Shown piece by piece: positions 41,034 through 49,890 of a DNA stretch of 64,000 bases. Each line of letters opens with the position of its first letter. Position 1 is the stretch's first letter. The notes beneath the pieces were generated by a model. It was not told where the DNA came from and made no database searches. It saw only the letters and a list, made by a program, of their open reading frames with translations. The translations under genes and the position numbers were made by a program. This stretch comes from Rhizobiales bacterium IMCC20636 (GTDB lineage Bacteria > Pseudomonadota > Alphaproteobacteria > Rhizobiales > GCA-2746425): assembly GCA_016865015.1 (NCBI GenBank), contig CP018226.1, positions 1,209,001-1,273,000 on the forward strand, read 5' to 3'.

Positions 41034-42869
41034 TCAGAGTTTCAGAATTTTTGCCATGTTGCTATCGTGGCCATAGACGTCGGACAGATAGCCGATTGAG
41101 CCGTCCTCCTTCAAAATGGATGTGAAGTAAACCAGATGAACCGGGATATGTTTGTCCAGATTTATGGTTGCTTCCCGTCCACCAACCAGCTTTTTGATTC
41201 GGGTTGAATTCCAGTCTTTCTGCTGCACCAGAAGCGCGTCTGCAAATTCCATTGGATTGTGGATACGCACACATCCGTGGCTGAATGCGCGATCATCGCG
41301 ATTGAACAGGCTTTTGGATGGTGTGTCATGCATGTAGATCGCATGCTTGTTGGGGAACAGGAACTTGATCTGGCCGAGTGCATTGCTTGCACCTGGCGGC
41401 TGACGAACAGAAATCTGGGACGCGCTGACGCGTCTCCAATTGACCCGGTTCGGATCCACTTGGCGGGTGCGGCCGCGAATTTTCGCGAAGACCTGATAGC
41501 CCTTGCGTGAGAAATACCCTGGATTGGACCGGGCCGACGGCAACATCTCGTTCTTGATGATGGATTGTGGAACACCCCAGGACGGGTTCACCACGAAATG
41601 TTCCATCTCATCGGAAAACGCGACGGTTTTGTGTATGGACTTGCCAACAACAACACGCGTTGTGTGGGTCACCTTGCCATCTTTCATCACGTAGACACGG
41701 TATTCCGGGATGTTTGCCATGACATGGAACTGGCCCAGATCTTTTGGCGCCCAGCGCCAGCGTTCCAGATTCACAATCAACTGGGACTTGCGATCAATAT
41801 TGCTGTCGCCATTGAGCATCCGCAATGTTGAAGGTCCTACAATGCCGTCCTGAGTCAGACGGTTTTCCTTTTGAAAATCCTTTACGGCTGCAACCAGCAC
41901 TTCATCATACAGGGTTTCGTCGATTTCCACCGGAGCGATTGCCGGTGCTGCGGCGGCTGCAGTATCAGTCTCGGCAGGGGCTGGTTTCGGAAGCTCAACC
42001 TTCAGACGTGCCCGCAATTGCGGAATGCGCGTATCCTGCATTCCAGGACGCAACATCTTTCCTGGTTCGATGATAATCGGTTTTTCAGCTTTTTTGCCAT
42101 CCAGAGCTGCCAATTCTTTCAACAATGCACGATAGGCCGGATGCTTTGGATGATAATCCAGCGCTTTGGAAAGTGGGTTATCTGCAATGCTCAAATCAGC
42201 AAGAACGGCTTTCGGGTCAGGGCGTTCCGGCTTTATATCCAAAGAGGCACTGACCGAGAGAGGTTCCAGCCGTCCTGATGCGAGGTGGCGCACATAGCGA
42301 ACCGCTGCCAGACTCATTTGAAGTTCGGCGTCAAACAGGTCTGCATCAGACAACACAAGCCCGGCACCAATGTCGGCAACTGGTGGAATGTAATCCGCCG
42401 GGTTCAGGCCAATCTTGTCAGCATGGTTGATTTCGGAAATCAGTGCTTTGGCTTCGGGCTTCAGGGCACCATCGATCATCCAGATCGATTTGTACCCTCT
42501 ATCTTTATATAGAGAAGCGATGCCTGCCCGGTCAGCCGCATCAAGCTTGTCTTCGGAGGCTTTCGCAAACAGATCGACCGCCTGCGCACGTGCTTTCGTG
42601 TCTGCGTTCAAAACTGGCGCGACAACGTCCAGATTTGGATTGGAGGTCTCCGAGACGGACGCGGCTTCGTCGGTCTGCGGAACAACACTCGCATCGACAG
42701 AAGCCAATTTGAGCTTCTCATCTGCGGCGCTGGTTTGCGCCACAGCAAAAGACGATAGCAAAAGCGCGGGTAACACTACTGCGGACAGGAGGCACCGTCT
42801 GCGGATCACTTCGGGCCAGTCTGACTTATTAGTATAGTTCACGGGGATCGATCTCCGATTTGGCAACAT
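41034..42869 (-). CDS. L,D-transpeptidase, YcbB (LdtD) type
   Basis: 611 aa. Signal peptide about 25-45 (LSAVVLPALLLSSFAVA), an acidic linker, a scaffold domain (about 100-300), a peptidoglycan-binding domain near 315-355 (VKDFQKENRLTQDGIVGPSTLRML) and the YkuD catalytic domain about 375-590. Catalytic Cys533 lies in FSHGCVRIHNP, with His earlier in MHDTP. It forms 3-3 (mDAP-mDAP) cross-links in the periplasm. It is followed by a terminator, then the YcbK-like gene in the same direction. Confidence 0.93.
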   Translation of the reverse strand: MLPNRRSIPVNYTNKSDWPEVIRRRCLLSAVVLPALLLSSFAVAQTSAADEKLKLASVDASVVPQTDEAASVSETSNPNLDVVAPVLNADTKARAQAVDLFAKASEDKLDAADRAGIASLYKDRGYKSIWMIDGALKPEAKALISEINHADKIGLNPADYIPPVADIGAGLVLSDADLFDAELQMSLAAVRYVRHLASGRLEPLSVSASLDIKPERPDPKAVLADLSIADNPLSKALDYHPKHPAYRALLKELAALDGKKAEKPIIIEPGKMLRPGMQDTRIPQLRARLKVELPKPAPAETDTAAAAAPAIAPVEIDETLYDEVLVAAVKDFQKENRLTQDGIVGPSTLRMLNGDSNIDRKSQLIVNLERWRWAPKDLGQFHVMANIPEYRVYVMKDGKVTHTTRVVVGKSIHKTVAFSDEMEHFVVNPSWGVPQSIIKNEMLPSARSNPGYFSRKGYQVFAKIRGRTRQVDPNRVNWRRVSASQISVRQPPGASNALGQIKFLFPNKHAIYMHDTPSKSLFNRDDRAFSHGCVRIHNPMEFADALLVQQKDWNSTRIKKLVGGREATINLDKHIPVHLVYFTSILKEDGSIGYLSDVYGHDSNMAKILKL

Positions 42870-42997
42870 TACTCACGACTTAACTATGTTTAACTACTAC
42901 CACATGTAGCAGACCGAGGGTTAATATCCAACGAATGCGTGCCACAAATGGTTCCATTTTTGAACGTTGTGACATTTTCATCCCGCCTGTTGCGTTG

Positions 42998-44449
42998 TTA
43001 TGCCGCATATTTCGCCCGATTTTGAGCTGCCGAGTGCTGGGTATGGTGATTCGCTTGAGCAACAATTTCCGGTTGTTGCTCTGCTCTCGTGCCTGTTCCG
43101 TTGACAAGACCGAGCTCTAGCAGTTTTCGATACAGAGTTGTACGTCCCAGTTTCAACGCTTTTGCAATTTGCCCAACTCGTGCATTTTGGTGCTCGTATG
43201 CAAACAGCAATGCATCCTGTTCCAAGTCCTTCAATGGACGCAGCTTTCCGTTCCGGTCCAGTAGCGGTGCCATGGCGTAGTTAGTCGGTGCGCTGGCTGG
43301 CTGAGTGGGGGGGGCGGCCTCTACCAAGACGGTTGCCATGCCAGCACTCACCGTTTGTTGCGGCTGAAGAATTGCCGGGGAAGCTGGAGATAAATGGTTC
43401 GCGGCAGTTTTGAAAACGGCGCGTTTCAAGCCAGCAAGATTGTCGCCAAACTCGGGTGCCTGATCGAGAGGGGCTTCGTATTGCAGTTGTTGGACTGCTG
43501 TTCCGAAACACGCATTGGCCTGCGCCAGAAACTGCCGATTAAGGGCGTCGTGAGCCCTGGGTCGGTCTTGCAATGGCGCTAGCCAAACCGGCAGAGGGCT
43601 GACGACATTGTATAGCCCAGAATCGATCGATCCGCTTTTTGCATGATCCAGTAAACGGCCACGCGTTGTGACTATGATGGTGTGCAAAGACGATTTGATG
43701 AAGGCCGTCACGGCTTTTTGAGTTGAAAGGCCTGCCGATTCCACGTGTTTCAGCAGAATGGTGTATTTTCGGCCAGGGCTGGCTTCATTATGGAATGCCG
43801 GGCTCTGCCTGAAGAGATTAAAGTCATCGGTTGCAGCATCCCAGTGAAGCACTGTTTGTGTGGGCGCCATGATGCCGGACAGATGGCGGGCTAGTGTGGT
43901 TTTTCCGGTGCCCGGCCCGCCCTCGATGAGCAATGGTATGCGCATCTCCAATGCTTTTTGGAACCGGCTTTTGGCGGCCCGTAATGCGACGTCGTCACTG
44001 TTGAAAAACACATCGGGCAGACAAGGCGATGTGTTTGTACCGCTTTGCTGGTGCTCTATGCGTGTCTTCAGATGGCTCATCATGCAGGCGAGGCGCAGTT
44101 CCTCCACCGGCTTTTCAAGAAAGTCGCTGGCACCCCAGGACAGGGCTTCGCGAATGGAGGCCTCCGACCCGGGTCGGACCAGGACAACAATCCGAGCCTG
44201 CGGCGCTTTCTGTTTGACCGATTGGATCAGTTGCCTTGCATCGCTGTCTGGCAGCAGCAGGTCCATGATCACAATATCTGGAAAATTGGTTTGCGCATAA
44301 GACAGCGCCGCCTCAGCAGAACTGACGATCTGGCAATTATGCCCGAGGTCGCTGATGGACCGTGACAAACTGCTCTGTGTTTCCAAGTCATTTTCGACAA
44401 CAAGTACAAGCACGCGGGTCTGAAACTTTCTGATTTGGGCACGAATCAC
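42998..44449 (-). CDS. Atypical response regulator: receiver, degenerate AAA domain and Fis-type HTH
   Basis: 483 aa from GTG 44449 (a GTG at 44413 is also possible). Receiver about 12-125 with phospho-Asp63 (VIMDLLLPDSD) and Lys in FLEKPVEE. An NtrC-like ATPase region has Walker A EGGPGTGKTT (about 176-185), but the Walker B strand reads ILLKHVES without the acidic pair, and no GAFTGA loop is seen. The Fis-type HTH at about 405-440 (VGQIAKALKLGRTTLYRKL) is intact. It therefore probably binds DNA without activating sigma-54. It is monocistronic, divergent from pepF. Confidence 0.85.
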   Translation of the reverse strand: MIRAQIRKFQTRVLVLVVENDLETQSSLSRSISDLGHNCQIVSSAEAALSYAQTNFPDIVIMDLLLPDSDARQLIQSVKQKAPQARIVVLVRPGSEASIREALSWGASDFLEKPVEELRLACMMSHLKTRIEHQQSGTNTSPCLPDVFFNSDDVALRAAKSRFQKALEMRIPLLIEGGPGTGKTTLARHLSGIMAPTQTVLHWDAATDDFNLFRQSPAFHNEASPGRKYTILLKHVESAGLSTQKAVTAFIKSSLHTIIVTTRGRLLDHAKSGSIDSGLYNVVSPLPVWLAPLQDRPRAHDALNRQFLAQANACFGTAVQQLQYEAPLDQAPEFGDNLAGLKRAVFKTAANHLSPASPAILQPQQTVSAGMATVLVEAAPPTQPASAPTNYAMAPLLDRNGKLRPLKDLEQDALLFAYEHQNARVGQIAKALKLGRTTLYRKLLELGLVNGTGTRAEQQPEIVAQANHHTQHSAAQNRAKYAA

Positions 44450-44597
44450 GCGCCGGTTACCAAGTTTTGCAACACTGTCTTGGCAGGCGTTAACAAGGTG
44501 TTAGCTATAAAAACGAACTGCGCACTGGAAACAGACCTTGATCGGCAATGGGAAAGCCATCTATCAGTAGTTTTTCAGCTCTTCGACAGGACATCCC

Positions 44598-46457
44598 ATG
44601 ATCAGGAATTGCACACAGATGGCCCCGGCCAGTCAGACTTTATACGATGCAAGCAACGATCGGGGCGCCAGCGATTTGCTTGGTGATTTGCCGGAATGGA
44701 ACCTGTCTGACCTCTATAGCGGGATGGATGGAGACGACCTTGCCGCTGACCTTGAAAAGGCAGACGCTACCTGTCAGGCATTTGCTGCAAAATACAAATC
44801 CAGACTGGCGGAGCTTGCCAAGTCGAATCCGGGTGAATTGGCTGCCTGTCTGGCCGAATATGAAAAAATTGAAGATCTGCTTGGGCGGATCATCTCTTTT
44901 GCCGGGCTGATCTATGCAGGGGACACGACCGATCCCAAGCGCGCCAAATTCTATGGTGACATTCAGGAAAAAATCACAAATGTCAGCACGCAATTGCTTT
45001 TTTTCGGACTTGAGCTGAACAAGATCGATGATTCTGATTTTGCCACTCTTCTGACCGCTCCTGCGGTTGCGCATTATCTGCCGTGGCTGGACGATTTGCG
45101 CAAGGACAAGCCCTATCAGCTTGAAGACCGTGTGGAAGAACTGTTCCATGAAAAATCGATTACGGGACGCGGAGCCTGGAACCGGTTGTTCGATGAGACC
45201 ATGGCGGGACTGCGATTTGATGTTGCGGGCGATTCGTTGCCACTGGAACCCACACTCAACAAGCTTGTGGACCGCGATGGTACGGTTCGAAAAGCAGCCT
45301 CTGAAGCATTGGCGGCGACCTTCAAGGAAAATATCCGAACGTTCACGCTGATCACCAATACACTGGCCAAAGACAAAGAGATTTCAGATCGGTGGCGCGG
45401 GTTTGAAGATGTGGCTGACAGCCGTCATCTGGCGAACAGGGTGGAGCGTGAAGTTGTTGACGCGCTTGTAGCGACGGTTCAATCCGCATATCCGCGCCTG
45501 TCTCACCGCTATTATGCCCTGAAAGCAAAATGGTTTGGCGCTGACGTGCTGGATCACTGGGACCGCAACGCGCCTTTGCCAGACAGCACCGCCGATCCGA
45601 TCAAATGGACTGATGCGCGCAAGATCGTGCTTGATGCCTATTCCGGCTTCGCACCTGAGATGGCCGACATTGCTCGTGATTTCTTTGACAAGAACTGGAT
45701 TGATGCGCCGACCCGTCCGGGCAAGGCTCCGGGCGCATTCGCGCATCCCACTGTGCCAAGCGCGCATCCCTATGTGCTGCTGAACTATCAGGGCAAGACC
45801 CGTGATGTGATGACTTTGGCTCATGAACTTGGCCATGGTGTGCATCAGGTGCTGGCAGCACAACAGGGCGCGCTGATGGCACCGACGCCCTTGACGCTTG
45901 CGGAAACGGCGAGTGTGTTTGGCGAAATGCTGACGTTCCGGTCGCTGCTGGAACGCACCGAAACCAAATCGGAACGCAAAATCCTGCTGGCGGGAAAAGT
46001 CGAGGACATGATCAACACGGTGGTTCGTCAGATCGCGTTTTATTCGTTTGAGCGCAAGGTGCATCTGGCCCGCAAGGACGGAGAACTGACCTCCGAGCAA
46101 CTATGCGACACCTGGATGAGTGTTCAGGCAGACAGTCTGGGGCCTGCGATCCGATTGGGTGAGGGATATGAAACCTACTGGACCTACATCCCGCATTTCA
46201 TTCACTCGCCATTTTATGTCTATGCCTATGCGTTTGGTGATTGTTTGGTGAATTCGCTCTATGCGGTTTATCAAAATGGCGCAGACGGCTTCCAGGAAGC
46301 CTATTTTGACATGTTGCGCGCAGGTGGCACGAAACATCATGGTGAATTGTTGAAGCCGTTTGGTCTTGACGCCAGTGATCCTGCCTTCTGGGAGAAAGGT
46401 GTCTCCGTGATTGAAGGGCTGATTGATGAGTTGGAAGCGCTGGACGCAGATGGCTGA
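44598..46457 (+). CDS. pepF: Oligoendopeptidase F (M3 metallopeptidase)
   Basis: 619 aa cytoplasmic zinc peptidase that cuts peptides of about 5-20 residues. The zinc motif HELGHG has His409, Glu410 and His413, with the third ligand Glu in LAETASVFGEML about 25 residues on. YIPHFIHSPFYVYAYAFGDCL is the conserved active-site tyrosine region. The ATG at 44598 has AGGA a few nt upstream; an in-frame ATG eight codons on is possible. It is monocistronic, divergent from the AAA regulator. Confidence 0.93.
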   Translation: MIRNCTQMAPASQTLYDASNDRGASDLLGDLPEWNLSDLYSGMDGDDLAADLEKADATCQAFAAKYKSRLAELAKSNPGELAACLAEYEKIEDLLGRIISFAGLIYAGDTTDPKRAKFYGDIQEKITNVSTQLLFFGLELNKIDDSDFATLLTAPAVAHYLPWLDDLRKDKPYQLEDRVEELFHEKSITGRGAWNRLFDETMAGLRFDVAGDSLPLEPTLNKLVDRDGTVRKAASEALAATFKENIRTFTLITNTLAKDKEISDRWRGFEDVADSRHLANRVEREVVDALVATVQSAYPRLSHRYYALKAKWFGADVLDHWDRNAPLPDSTADPIKWTDARKIVLDAYSGFAPEMADIARDFFDKNWIDAPTRPGKAPGAFAHPTVPSAHPYVLLNYQGKTRDVMTLAHELGHGVHQVLAAQQGALMAPTPLTLAETASVFGEMLTFRSLLERTETKSERKILLAGKVEDMINTVVRQIAFYSFERKVHLARKDGELTSEQLCDTWMSVQADSLGPAIRLGEGYETYWTYIPHFIHSPFYVYAYAFGDCLVNSLYAVYQNGADGFQEAYFDMLRAGGTKHHGELLKPFGLDASDPAFWEKGVSVIEGLIDELEALDADG

Positions 46458-46598
46458 TGCGGTGCAAAAATTGCCTCGGTAGGGTAAATCTGTCACACGA
46501 TGGCATTGCCGTGACGAAAGTCGTGTTGTAACAGTGACGACGAAATTGCCTGCATCCTGGATGACAGGCGCGGATCAGATGAACCAAAGGGGCTTAGC

Positions 46599-46733
46599 AT
46601 GTCCGACGAAACAGAAAATGCGATGGACTATCAAGAGCATGAAAGTACCTATGAGCTGTTTATTGCGATGAGCAAATACGGCTCGATTGCTGTCATCGTG
46701 ATATTGGTTCTGATGGCGATTTTCCTGCTGTAA
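46599..46733 (+). CDS. aa3-type cytochrome c oxidase subunit IV (short form)
   Basis: 44 aa: an acidic N-terminus (MSDETENAMDYQEHESTYELF) and a single C-terminal transmembrane helix (IAVIVILVLMAIFLL). This matches the bacterial aa3 COX IV micro-protein family, which sits beside subunit III in the oxidase and is not essential for catalysis. AAGGGG lies 7-12 nt before the ATG. Its place directly upstream of the pnt operon, apart from the other cox genes, is usual in rhizobia. Confidence 0.85.
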   Translation: MSDETENAMDYQEHESTYELFIAMSKYGSIAVIVILVLMAIFLL

Positions 46734-46759
46734 TTCAGGGTCTGCGACCGACTGGACCG

Positions 46760-46802
46760 GAAGCGAGTGCGCTTCGAGTAATACGAGAAGCGTTGACGCT
46801 TC
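46760..46802 (+). promoter_or_regulatory. Twin identical-stem hairpins in the pntA leader
   Basis: GAAGCG-AGTG-CGCTTC (46760-46775) and GAAGCG-TTGA-CGCTTC (46787-46802) share the same 6-bp stem, both followed by GA. The second ends four nt before the ribosome site GAGGGGG of pntA. Because the arms are interchangeable, alternative pairings are possible, for example one long stem between the outer arms. Confidence 0.45.
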
Positions 46803-46820
46803 GATGAGGGGGTATAATTC

Positions 46821-47957
46821 ATGAAAATTGCCGTGTTGAGCGAAGCCAGCGCTGATGAAGCGCGCGTTGCTATCTCTCCCGCCATGATCAAACGCTTGGT
46901 TGGCCATGGTGCCAGCGTGATCGTGCAAGCAGGCGCAGGTCTGGGATCACGCGTTCTGGATGCAACATTCGTGGAAGCTGGTGCCACAATCGGCAAAACG
47001 GCGCCTGCAACGCTGAAAGGCAGCGATGTTGTCCTGTGCGTGCGCAGGCCCAATGCAGCCCAGTTGAAAAGCATTCCCAAGGGCGCTTTGCTGCTGGGGA
47101 TGCTGGAGCCCTATGGTGACAAATCCGATCTGGATGCCATGGCAAAAGCAGGCATTTCAGCGTTTTCAATGGAATTGATGCCGCGCATCACCCGCGCTCA
47201 GGTGATGGATGTTCTGTCATCTCAGGCAAATCTGGCCGGTTATCAGGCTGTGATTGATGCAGCCGAAGAGTTTGACCGGGCGATGCCGATGATGATGACG
47301 GCGGCTGGCACCATTCCAGCGGCACGTGTGTTCGTGATGGGGGCGGGTGTGGCCGGTCTTCAGGCAATTGCAACGGCGCGGCGGCTTGGGGCTGTTGTGT
47401 CTGCAACAGATGTGCGTCCCGCAGCCAAAGAACAGGTTGAATCGCTCGGTGGCAAATTCATTGCGGTTGAGAATGACGAGTTCAAACAGGCTGAAACTTC
47501 TGGCGGTTATGCCAAGGAAATGTCTGACGACTATAAAAAGCAACAGGCTGATCTTGTTGCCACTCATATGGCAAAACAGGATATCGTGATTACCACGGCC
47601 CTCATCCCTGGGCGGCCGGCACCACGGCTTATCTCGAAAGAGATGATCACGGCCATGCGACCTGGTTCGATCCTGATCGATCTTGCCGTTGAGCGCGGCG
47701 GGAATGTGGAAGGCTCCAAGGCCGGTGAGATCGTTGAGGTGGATGGCAAGAAAATTGTCGGACACAAGAATGTCCCGGGCCGCATTGCTGCAACGGCTTC
47801 CGAACTTTACGCAAAAAACCTGGCTTCGTTTCTGGAAACCATGATCGACAAGGAAAGCGGTGAGCTTGCTGTCGATTGGGAAGACGAGTTGGTGACTGCG
47901 ACACTCCTGACACGCGACGGCGCGGTCGTTCATCCGAATTTCTCCGAAAAAGCCTGA
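46821..47957 (+). CDS. pntAA: NAD(P) transhydrogenase subunit alpha, part 1
   Basis: 378 aa, the NAD(H)-binding domain I of the proton-translocating transhydrogenase, which reduces NADP+ with NADH using the proton gradient. Alanine-dehydrogenase-like fold: KIAVLSEASADEARVAISP at the start, RITRAQVMDVLSSQANLAGYQAV near 120, the Rossmann motif VMGAGVAGLQAIATARRLGA near 173 and RPAPRLISKEM. The membrane part is encoded separately, as in alphaproteobacteria. ATG 46821 has a strong GAGGGGG site. The next gene follows after 18 nt. Confidence 0.96.
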   Translation: MKIAVLSEASADEARVAISPAMIKRLVGHGASVIVQAGAGLGSRVLDATFVEAGATIGKTAPATLKGSDVVLCVRRPNAAQLKSIPKGALLLGMLEPYGDKSDLDAMAKAGISAFSMELMPRITRAQVMDVLSSQANLAGYQAVIDAAEEFDRAMPMMMTAAGTIPAARVFVMGAGVAGLQAIATARRLGAVVSATDVRPAAKEQVESLGGKFIAVENDEFKQAETSGGYAKEMSDDYKKQQADLVATHMAKQDIVITTALIPGRPAPRLISKEMITAMRPGSILIDLAVERGGNVEGSKAGEIVEVDGKKIVGHKNVPGRIAATASELYAKNLASFLETMIDKESGELAVDWEDELVTATLLTRDGAVVHPNFSEKA

Positions 47958-47975
47958 GCTTGAGCGAGGTCTGAT

Positions 47976-48440
47976 ATGGCAACGAATGTTGAACAACTGG
48001 CAGAACAGGCAAAGGCAGCAGCTGAAGCTGCGCGGTCTGCTGCAAATGACGCCGATATGGCTGCGCAGGCAGCGCTGTCGGCACTGGAACAGGCGGGTGA
48101 CGCAGTAGGTGCGGCCGTTCATGGTGCAACAGGAGGGGCAGTCGATCCCTTTGTGTTCCGCCTGGCGGTTTTCGTATTGGCGATTTTCGTTGGCTATTAC
48201 GTGGTCTGGTCGGTGACACCTGCCTTGCACACACCTTTGATGTCAGTCACCAACGCGATCTCTTCCGTGATCGTCGTGGGCGCGCTTCTGGCTGTGGGGG
48301 TTGATCTGACCTCAGACGACAGCGGCGGCATGGCACGGGCATTCGGTTTCATCGGTCTGATCTTGGCCAGCGTAAACATTTTTGGCGGCTTTCTTGTGAC
48401 CCAGCGCATGCTGGCAATGTACAAAAAGAAGCAGCGGTAA
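47976..48440 (+). CDS. pntAB: NAD(P) transhydrogenase subunit alpha, part 2
   Basis: 154 aa. An alanine-rich helical N-terminus (about 1-50, [19 protein letters not shown]) is longer than in the usual ~100-aa family members and likely coiled. Then come membrane helices of domain [24 protein letters not shown], and two more ([39 protein letters not shown]). It forms the proton channel together with PntB. It sits between pntAA and pntB, 12 nt before pntB. Confidence 0.94.
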   Translation: MATNVEQLAEQAKAAAEAARSAANDADMAAQAALSALEQAGDAVGAAVHGATGGAVDPFVFRLAVFVLAIFVGYYVVWSVTPALHTPLMSVTNAISSVIVVGALLAVGVDLTSDDSGGMARAFGFIGLILASVNIFGGFLVTQRMLAMYKKKQR

Positions 48441-48452
48441 GGGGCCGAGCAC

Positions 48453-49850
48453 ATGTCAGCAAGTTTTTCCGCACTTCTTTATCTCGTTTCAGCCGTCCTG
48501 TTTATTCTGGCGCTGCGTGGACTTTCCAATCCGGAAACAGCCCGTCAGGGTAATCGTTTCGGCATGATTGGTATGGCCATTGCCATCATCACCACTCTGT
48601 TTTTATCCGGCACATCATTTGGCAGTATTGTCCTGATTGTTCTTGGTATGGGCATCGGCGGTGGCGCTGGTGCCATCATTGCCAAACGCATCCCGATGAC
48701 GGCCATGCCTCAGCTTGTGGCAGCCTTTCACTCGCTGGTTGGTCTGGCCGCCGTGTTTGTGGCTGCTGCCGCGCTTTATGCACCAACGGCCTTTGGCATT
48801 GGTGCTGTTGGTGAAATTCCAAGCGCAGCCCTGATCGAGATGAGCCTGGGTGTTGCCATTGGTGCAATCACCTTCACTGGCTCCGTGATTGCATTTCTGA
48901 AACTGGATGGCCGCATGAGCGGCAAGCCAATCATCCTGCCTGCACGGCATTTGATCAACATTGCGCTGGCCGCAGGCATCGTCATTCTTCTGATGATCCT
49001 GATTGGCACTGAAAGCCATTTCGTTTTCTGGATGATCGTCCTGTTGGCGCTGATACTGGGTGGTCTGATCATCATCCCGATTGGCGGCGCGGATATGCCG
49101 GTTGTTGTGTCGATGCTGAATTCCTATTCAGGTTGGGCGGCTGCGGGCATCGGCTTTACCCTTGGAAATCTGGCACTGATTATTGTTGGCGCTCTGGTTG
49201 GCTCTTCAGGCGCGATCCTGTCCTACATCATGTGCAAGGCCATGAACCGCTCATTCATCTCGGTCATTCTGGGTGGCTTTGGTGGCGACACTGCTGTTCC
49301 GACAGGCGATGATGGTATTGAACGGACTGTGAAACAGGGGTCCGCCGAGGATGCTGCGTTCATCATGAAGAATGCGTCCAAGGTGATAATCGTGCCGGGA
49401 TACGGCATGGCTGTTGCTCAGGCACAGCATGCCTTGCGCGAGATGGGCGACAAGCTGAAGGCCGAAGGCGTGGAAGTGAAATACGCCATTCATCCGGTCG
49501 CTGGTCGCATGCCAGGACATATGAATGTGCTGCTGGCTGAAGCCAATGTTCCATATGATGATGTGTTTGAACTTGAAGACATCAATTCTGAATTTGCACA
49601 GGCTGATGTGGCCTTTGTGATCGGTGCCAATGATGTGACAAATCCGGCCGCGCGTGACGACAAGACATCGCCGATCTATGGCATGCCTATTCTGGATGTG
49701 GACAAGGCAGGTACCTGCCTCTTCGTCAAACGTTCTCTCGGGTCTGGCTATGCGGGCATCGACAATACGCTGTTCTACAAGGACAACACGATGATGCTGT
49801 TGGCTGATGCCAAGAAAATGGTCGAAAACATCGTAAAAGCACTCGATTGA
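48453..49850 (+). CDS. pntB: NAD(P) transhydrogenase subunit beta
   Basis: 465 aa: about eight membrane helices of domain II (1-260), then the NADP(H)-binding domain III with GYGMAVAQAQHALREM near 312, HPVAGRMPGHMNVLLAEA near 350 and VIGANDVTNPAA near 390. It catalyses transfer to NADP+ coupled to proton re-entry, supplying NADPH for biosynthesis. It completes the pntAA-pntAB-pntB operon, which ends in a strong terminator. Confidence 0.97.
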   Translation: MSASFSALLYLVSAVLFILALRGLSNPETARQGNRFGMIGMAIAIITTLFLSGTSFGSIVLIVLGMGIGGGAGAIIAKRIPMTAMPQLVAAFHSLVGLAAVFVAAAALYAPTAFGIGAVGEIPSAALIEMSLGVAIGAITFTGSVIAFLKLDGRMSGKPIILPARHLINIALAAGIVILLMILIGTESHFVFWMIVLLALILGGLIIIPIGGADMPVVVSMLNSYSGWAAAGIGFTLGNLALIIVGALVGSSGAILSYIMCKAMNRSFISVILGGFGGDTAVPTGDDGIERTVKQGSAEDAAFIMKNASKVIIVPGYGMAVAQAQHALREMGDKLKAEGVEVKYAIHPVAGRMPGHMNVLLAEANVPYDDVFELEDINSEFAQADVAFVIGANDVTNPAARDDKTSPIYGMPILDVDKAGTCLFVKRSLGSGYAGIDNTLFYKDNTMMLLADAKKMVENIVKALD

Positions 49851-49857
49851 TTTACGG

Positions 49858-49890
49858 AACCGGGGCCGTGTTTCGGTGGCCCCGGTTTCT
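49858..49890. terminator. Bidirectional terminator between pntB and the YcaQ-type gene
   Basis: AACCGGGGCC (49858-49867) and GGCCCCGGTT (49878-49887) form a 10-bp GC-rich stem with a 10-nt loop, followed by TCT on the plus strand. It overlaps the end of the convergent gene. Confidence 0.8.

Noticed and set aside
46599-46733. Possibility that the 44-aa frame is spurious
   Set aside because: Acidic tail plus single helix, good ribosome site and conserved place before pntAA support it as the oxidase subunit IV micro-gene.
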